Assembly (NCBI RefSeq): GCF_030409215.1
Contig: NZ_JAUFPL010000025.1
Location: forward strand, 202,320-266,319
Reading direction: 5' to 3'
From: Halomonas ramblicola
Lineage (GTDB): Bacteria; Pseudomonadota; Gammaproteobacteria; Pseudomonadales; Halomonadaceae
DNA: 64,000 bases
Below the pieces are notes generated by a model. It saw only the letters and a list, made by a program, of their open reading frames with translations, ran no database searches and had not been told where the DNA came from. The position numbers and the translations under genes were made by a program. Shown here piece after piece: positions 59,941-64,000 of this stretch. Each line of letters starts with the position of its first letter. Positions within the stretch are counted from its first letter, which is position 1.

Positions 59941-60915
59941 TCAATGGCGCAGCCGCACCAGGTCCTCGCGGGTGGGCAGGGAGGCGTAGGCGCCGGGCCG
60001 AGTCACCGCATGGGCGCCGCAGCGGCAGGCGGTGTCCACGGCGCGGGCCAGGAAGTCGGCGTCGCGATGCCACTCCGCCTCGATGCCTGCCTCGCCGGTA
60101 TAGTCGGCGAGCTCGGCCAGCAGGCCGCCGATAAAGGCGTCGCCACCGGCGGTGGTGTCCACTGCCTGCACCCTGGGCGGCGCCACGCGGGTCTCGATCT
60201 CCACCCCCTTGAGCCGTACCTCGCCGGGCCCATCGGTGATGACGATGGCCTTGACGCCGGCGGCCAGACGCTCGGCCAGCCAGGCGTTCTGCGGGTGGTC
60301 GGCGCGCAGGTAGTCGAGCTCGTCGCCGGAGAGCTTGAGCAGGTCGGCACCGTCCAGCAGCCGGGTGACCAGGCTGATGTCCGCCTCGCCGCCGTCCCAG
60401 AGATTGTGGCGCAGGTTGGCGTCGACGCTGACCAGGCAGCCGGCACGGCGCGCCATCTCGGCCATGGCCAGGGTGGTCTCGGCGATCGCCGGCTCGGTCA
60501 GGCTGTTGCTGCAGAGGTGCAGGATGGCGGGCGAGGAGAAGACCCCGGCGGGCAGGTGTTCCAGGCGGTAGAGCAGGTCGGCGGCCGGCGGGCGGTAGAA
60601 GTCGAAGGTGCGCTCGCCGTCCGCGTCGCGGGAGACGAAGGCCAGCGCCGTGCGCGCCTCGCGGGTGCGCACCACCCCGGAGGTGTCGATCCCGTGGGCG
60701 GCCAGCTCGCCGGCCAGGAAGTCGCCGAAGTAGTCCTCGCCGAGCATGCCCAGGAAGCGGCTGGGCACGCCCAGGCGGGCGCAGGCCACGGCCACGTTGG
60801 CCGGGGCGCCGCCGGCATAGGGGGTGAAGGTCTCCGGGGCATCCCCGGCCGCCTCGCCGAGGCGGCTGGAGAGCATGTCGACGAGTGCCTCGCCGAAGGC
60901 GATGATGGGCGTCAT
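59941..60915 (-). CDS. PfkB-family carbohydrate kinase, probable fructokinase
   Basis: A 324-residue kinase. The sugar-binding start is AFGEALVDM with AGGAPANVAVA, and the C-terminal ATP-site signature is AVDTTAGGDAFIGGLL. It resembles fructokinases (ScrK-like). It would phosphorylate the free fructose released by the GH32 enzyme, whereas PTS fructose is handled by FruK. The start has GAGGA upstream. It lies 49 bp after an aldo-keto reductase gene in the same direction. Confidence 0.92.
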   Translation of the reverse strand: MTPIIAFGEALVDMLSSRLGEAAGDAPETFTPYAGGAPANVAVACARLGVPSRFLGMLGEDYFGDFLAGELAAHGIDTSGVVRTREARTALAFVSRDADGERTFDFYRPPAADLLYRLEHLPAGVFSSPAILHLCSNSLTEPAIAETTLAMAEMARRAGCLVSVDANLRHNLWDGGEADISLVTRLLDGADLLKLSGDELDYLRADHPQNAWLAERLAAGVKAIVITDGPGEVRLKGVEIETRVAPPRVQAVDTTAGGDAFIGGLLAELADYTGEAGIEAEWHRDADFLARAVDTACRCGAHAVTRPGAYASLPTREDLVRLRH

Positions 60916-60964
60916 GGGTGTGTCCTCGTTAGGCGGTATTGGCGTGTTGGGGGACGGCCCGCTG

Positions 60965-61855
60965 TCAGGCCACCTCGTGGCCGCGGGCCGCCTCGAGCAG
61001 GGCGAACCAGTCGGCCCGCGCCAGCGTCAGCCCGGCGTCCGCCTGCAGGGCGCGGATGCGCTCGGCCTTGAGGCTGCCGATCACCGGAACCGGGTGGCCG
61101 GGCAGGGCGCGCAGCCAGGCCAGGGCCAGGCCGGCGGGGCTGACGTCGAGGCGCTCGGCCAGGGCCAGCAGGGTAGGGCGTGCCGGGCCGGTCATCACCC
61201 GGCCGCCGCCCAGCGGCGACCAGGCCAGGGGCGCCAGGCCGTCGCCCACCAGGGCGTCGAAGTGGCCGTCGAACAGCGGCGCGCTGTGGTCCAGGGAGAG
61301 CTGCAGCTGGTGGGCCGCCAGGCGGTGATGCATGGCGCCCTGCAGGCGCCGCCACTGCTCGGGCTGGAAGTTGGAGACGCCGGCGGCGCCGAGCTTGCCG
61401 GCGTCGATGGCCTCGTCCAGGGCGCGGCCGGTGGCCTCGGCGTCCATCAGCGGGTCGGGGCGATGGATCAGGAAGTGGTCGAGCCGCGCGATGCCCAGGC
61501 GCGTCAGCGCCGCGTCGATGGCCGCCGTGACATAGGCCCGGGAGCTGTCGTAGTGCTTGACCCCCTTACCGTGAGCAAGAGGGCGGGAACCATCCCGCTC
61601 GGGGGTGACGATGCCGGTCTTGGTGACGACTCTCACCCGCTTCGCCAGGGCGGGGCGGGCGCGCAGGGCGGCCCCGAACAGCGCCTCGCCGGCGTGGTCG
61701 CCGTAGATGTCGGCATGGTCGAACCAGTCGAGCCCCTCGTCGAGGCGCGCCTCGAGCCAGTCGGCCAGCCGCTCGGGGGCGTGCAGCGCCGGCTCCTCGT
61801 GCAGACGCATCATGCCCAGCAGCAAGGGCACCGGGAAGGCGGCGCCCCCGCTCAT
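60965..61855 (-). CDS. Aldo/keto reductase (YdhF-like)
   Basis: A 296-residue NADPH-dependent reductase. The catalytic set is FDHADIYGDHAGE (Asp, Tyr), VVTKTGI (Lys) and HFLIHRPDP (His), and GVSNFQPEQW is typical of the superfamily. It overlaps the epimerase gene as ATGA, so it belongs to the edd-glk operon. The natural substrate is unknown. The 5' extension in a longer frame is not supported. Confidence 0.93.
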   Translation of the reverse strand: MSGGAAFPVPLLLGMMRLHEEPALHAPERLADWLEARLDEGLDWFDHADIYGDHAGEALFGAALRARPALAKRVRVVTKTGIVTPERDGSRPLAHGKGVKHYDSSRAYVTAAIDAALTRLGIARLDHFLIHRPDPLMDAEATGRALDEAIDAGKLGAAGVSNFQPEQWRRLQGAMHHRLAAHQLQLSLDHSAPLFDGHFDALVGDGLAPLAWSPLGGGRVMTGPARPTLLALAERLDVSPAGLALAWLRALPGHPVPVIGSLKAERIRALQADAGLTLARADWFALLEAARGHEVA

Positions 61856-62799
61856 GCGCCCGCTCCGGCGTCCCGGGAGAGGGTAGTGCCCAGCAGGTGC
61901 TGGGCGCCGGGTACCAGCCAGACCGGGTCGAGGCGGGTGTTGGCCGCCTCCACGCAGAGATAGTGGCGACCGGCCGCCGGCGGGGTGTCCGCCGGCAGGG
62001 CGTCGTCGGGGTGCCAGACCACCGCCGAGTCGCTGCCCTGGCGGGCGATGCGCAGGCGGCGGACGCCATCGTCGAGGATCAGCTCGGCGTTGGTGTGATA
62101 GATGCGGTCCAGGGGGCCACGCACGCCGAGCGTGCCCTGCTGCTCGCGCTCGGCGAAGTCGGCCAGCTTGTCCAGGTAGCGGGCCCCGGCCAGGCCCTCC
62201 ACGCGGCAGGCGTGGGCGTCGGCCACCGCGAAATAGGTATGCAGGGCACCGCTCATCTTCACCGGGGTCTCGCCGGTGTGCTCGGTGATCAGTTCCACGT
62301 GCAGGCGGTTGGCGTTGGCCTGGATCACCGCCCGGGGACTGAGCTGGCCGTGCAGGCGTTCCTGCGGCGCGAGGTGCAGCTCCACGCCCTCCTCGTGCTC
62401 GTCCACGGCGTCGAGTCGCCACTGGGCCTTGCGCGCCGGGCCGTGCAGCGGGCCGGAGCGGTCCGGTGACTCGTCGGCGGTGTGCTCGTCGGCGAACCAG
62501 GGCCAGCACAGCGGGATGCCGCCGCGGATCGCCCCCGGCAACGACTGGGGCGTGGGCGTCACCCATAGCCAGCCGCCGGCCGCCATGCCCTCCGGGGCGG
62601 CATCGGCAGCCGCCGGAGCGCCGGCCGGCAAGGCGCCCGCGGCGGGGTTGGGTAGAAAGTGCAGCACCTGGGCGCCCTGGAGCGAGACCGCCAGCTCCCC
62701 CCAGGCCTCGTTGGCCAGCCACACCTCGCGGCCGGCCCAGTCGGCGCGGCGCTGGCCGCGGGTGTCGTCGAGCAGGGCTCGCAGGCTCGCGGGAATCAT
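61852..62799 (-). CDS. D-hexose-6-phosphate epimerase-like protein (YeaD family)
   Basis: A 315-residue protein of the galactose-mutarotase fold. The family blocks GGIPLCWPWFADEH, SGALHTYFAVAD and HYLCVEAANTRLDPVWL are present. YeaD-type enzymes interconvert the anomers of glucose-6-phosphate, supplying the beta form used by Zwf. A strong GGAGG precedes the ATG. It lies between glk and the aldo-keto reductase gene. Confidence 0.93.
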   Translation of the reverse strand: MIPASLRALLDDTRGQRRADWAGREVWLANEAWGELAVSLQGAQVLHFLPNPAAGALPAGAPAAADAAPEGMAAGGWLWVTPTPQSLPGAIRGGIPLCWPWFADEHTADESPDRSGPLHGPARKAQWRLDAVDEHEEGVELHLAPQERLHGQLSPRAVIQANANRLHVELITEHTGETPVKMSGALHTYFAVADAHACRVEGLAGARYLDKLADFAEREQQGTLGVRGPLDRIYHTNAELILDDGVRRLRIARQGSDSAVVWHPDDALPADTPPAAGRHYLCVEAANTRLDPVWLVPGAQHLLGTTLSRDAGAGA

Positions 62800-62818
62800 T
62801 CGGACCTCCTCCGTCGAT

Positions 62819-63784
62819 TTACTCGACCTCTTCGTTGTGCAGGGCCTCGGCGGCGCCCAGCAGGCCGGGCCAGGGGGCGGTGACCACCCGCACCGGGAGC
62901 GCCGCGGTGTAGGGGCTCATGCGCCCCTTGTCGGCGAAGGCCTCGCGGAAGCGGCTCTGCGGCAGCCAGTCGAGCAGCCGCGGCAGGATGCCGCCACACA
63001 GGTAGACCCCGCCCCGGGCGCCCAGGGTCAGGGCCGCGTCGCCGCAGACGTCGCCGAGGATCTTCAGGAAACGCAGCAGGGTATCACGGGCCACGGGGTC
63101 CCCGCCGGCCGCCGCGCTCACCTCGGCGGGGGTGACGTAGGCGGGGTTGGTGCCCTTCAGCGAGCAGTGGGCGAGGTAGAGGTCGAGCAGGCCCTGGCCG
63201 CACAGGATGCGTTCCACCGAGACGCGGCCGTAGCGGTTGCGGAAGTGGCGCAGCAGGTTCTGCTCGCGCTCGTCGGTGGGGGCGAAGGTGACGTGGCCGC
63301 CCTCGGCCGGCAGCGGGATCCAGGCGTGGCGGCCGGGGAAGAGCCCGGCCACCCCCAGGCCGGTGCCGGGGCCGATCACCAGCCGGGCGGCATGGGGCAG
63401 CGCCTCGCCGGGCTGCACCTCCACCAGGTCGGCCGCGGGCACGTGGGGCACCCCCAGCGCCTGGGCGGTGAAGTCGTTGATCACCTTGAACAGCGCCAGG
63501 TCCAGCGCCTCCTGCACCTCGGCCCGGGAGAACGACCAGTGGTTGTTGGTCATCTTGATCCGGTCGCCGCGGATCGGGCAGGCGAAGGCCAGGCAGGCCT
63601 CGCGGGGGGCCCGCTCGCCCACCGCCCCTACCCGGGTCAGGTAGTCGTTCACCGCCTCCACCAGGCCGGGGTAATCGGCGCAGGGCAGGCTCAGGATGTC
63701 ATGGGGCTCGAAGGCACCCGGGGTCACCAGGGCGAGGCGCGCATTGGTACCACCGATATCGCCGATCAGCGCGGGTCGTGTCAT
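62819..63784 (-). CDS. glk: Glucokinase
   Basis: A 321-residue bacterial glucokinase of the E. coli Glk group. The ATP-binding start is ALIGDIGGTNARLALV, with NNHWSFSR for glucose recognition and GPGTGLGVAGL later. It phosphorylates glucose released by the alpha-glucosidases and invertase. It starts 11 bp after edd and is followed by the epimerase gene, the usual edd-glk arrangement of pseudomonads. Confidence 0.96.
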   Translation of the reverse strand: MTRPALIGDIGGTNARLALVTPGAFEPHDILSLPCADYPGLVEAVNDYLTRVGAVGERAPREACLAFACPIRGDRIKMTNNHWSFSRAEVQEALDLALFKVINDFTAQALGVPHVPAADLVEVQPGEALPHAARLVIGPGTGLGVAGLFPGRHAWIPLPAEGGHVTFAPTDEREQNLLRHFRNRYGRVSVERILCGQGLLDLYLAHCSLKGTNPAYVTPAEVSAAAGGDPVARDTLLRFLKILGDVCGDAALTLGARGGVYLCGGILPRLLDWLPQSRFREAFADKGRMSPYTAALPVRVVTAPWPGLLGAAEALHNEEVE

Positions 63785-63795
63785 CGGGCGGGTCC

Positions 63796-64000
63796 TCAGG
63801 CGTCCTCGTCGTGGATCTGGCCGGCCTGGCGGGCCAGGTCGTCGGCCTCGAAGCCGCCGAACACCCCGGCCCCCTCCTCGCCGCGCATGGCCAGGTGGCG
63901 GAAGCCGGCGAACAGTTCGCGGCCCAGGCCCACGTGGTAGTGGTCCAGCTCGGCGACGCGCTTCTCGCGGTCGGCCCAGGTATGGGCGGCCACCCGGGCC
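63796..64000 (-). CDS. edd: 6-phosphogluconate dehydratase, C-terminal part (5' end beyond window)
   Basis: Only the last 67 or so residues are visible. They include HHYHV-type sequence DHYHVGLGRELFAGFRHLA and an ending EEGAGVFGG, matching the C-terminus of Edd proteins, although the final DLARQAGQIHDEDA is longer than usual. Edd converts 6-phosphogluconate to KDPG, the substrate of the aldolase at 44252. It heads the visible part of the edd-glk operon. Confidence 0.85.
   Translation of the reverse strand, partial: ARVAAHTWADREKRVAELDHYHVGLGRELFAGFRHLAMRGEEGAGVFGGFEADDLARQAGQIHDEDA

Overview
This is a chromosomal window of very high G+C from a gammaproteobacterium. Halomonas or a close relative is the best guess. 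The alpha-glucosidase at 7002-8645 looks like the characterised Halomonas sp. H11 enzyme, and the hexR-zwf-pgl-eda block, the edd-glk block, an aryl-polyene cluster and an EIIA-HPr-EI fructose PTS all fit. I see no rRNA, tRNA, CRISPR array, prophage or insertion sequence. The species is inferred, not proven.

Region 1 (1-19.3 kb) handles alpha-glucosides. A long minus-strand operon encodes a binding protein, two permeases, an alpha-glucosidase and an ATPase in the E-F-G-A-K order of rhizobial agl operons. It continues with a second alpha-glucosidase, a second binding protein, a third alpha-glucosidase and a LacI regulator that runs off the edge. Divergent to it are a ScrY-like porin, a MalT activator, a fourth alpha-glucosidase and a second MalK-type ATPase. 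Two of the alpha-glucosidases share a 374-bp perfect inverted repeat.

Region 2 (19.4-21.6 kb) holds an MFS transporter, a small DksA/TraR-type zinc-finger protein and a RidA-family protein.

Region 3 (21.6-38.8 kb) is an aryl-polyene (APE) gene cluster of 20 minus-strand genes, nearly all overlapping. It encodes ketosynthases, a chain-length factor, a ketoreductase, dehydratases, two acyl carrier proteins, an acyl-CoA ligase-dehydratase fusion, acyl- and glycosyltransferases, a thioesterase, an MMPL exporter, a LolA-like protein, a lipoprotein and a phosphopantetheinyl transferase. It also carries an aromatic ammonia-lyase and a flavoenzyme with a WxWxIP motif. These suggest an amino-acid-derived and possibly halogenated aryl head group.

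Region 4 (38.8-50.3 kb) covers hexose uptake and two aldolase pathways. A sodium/sugar symporter is followed by hexR, then zwf-pgl-eda (Entner-Doudoroff). A minus-strand operon encodes a GntR regulator, galactonate dehydratase, an SDR likely to be galactose dehydrogenase, KDGal kinase, KDPGal aldolase and an SMP-30 lactonase, which together make a De Ley-Doudoroff galactose pathway. The same 11-bp palindrome lies before the GntR gene and before the symporter, so they probably form one regulon.

Region 5 (50.4-64 kb) covers sucrose and fructose. It has a GH32 sucrose hydrolase, the fructose PTS (fruBKA) with a divergent FruR and four operator-like sites, a Gfo/Idh/MocA oxidoreductase, a fructokinase, an aldo-keto reductase, a hexose-6-phosphate epimerase, glucokinase and the end of edd. 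A shared AACGATT-type operator links the LacI gene, the agl operon, the porin and the GH32 gene. The window therefore reads as a route from sucrose or maltose, galactose and fructose into the Entner-Doudoroff pathway, with an APE pigment cluster in the middle.
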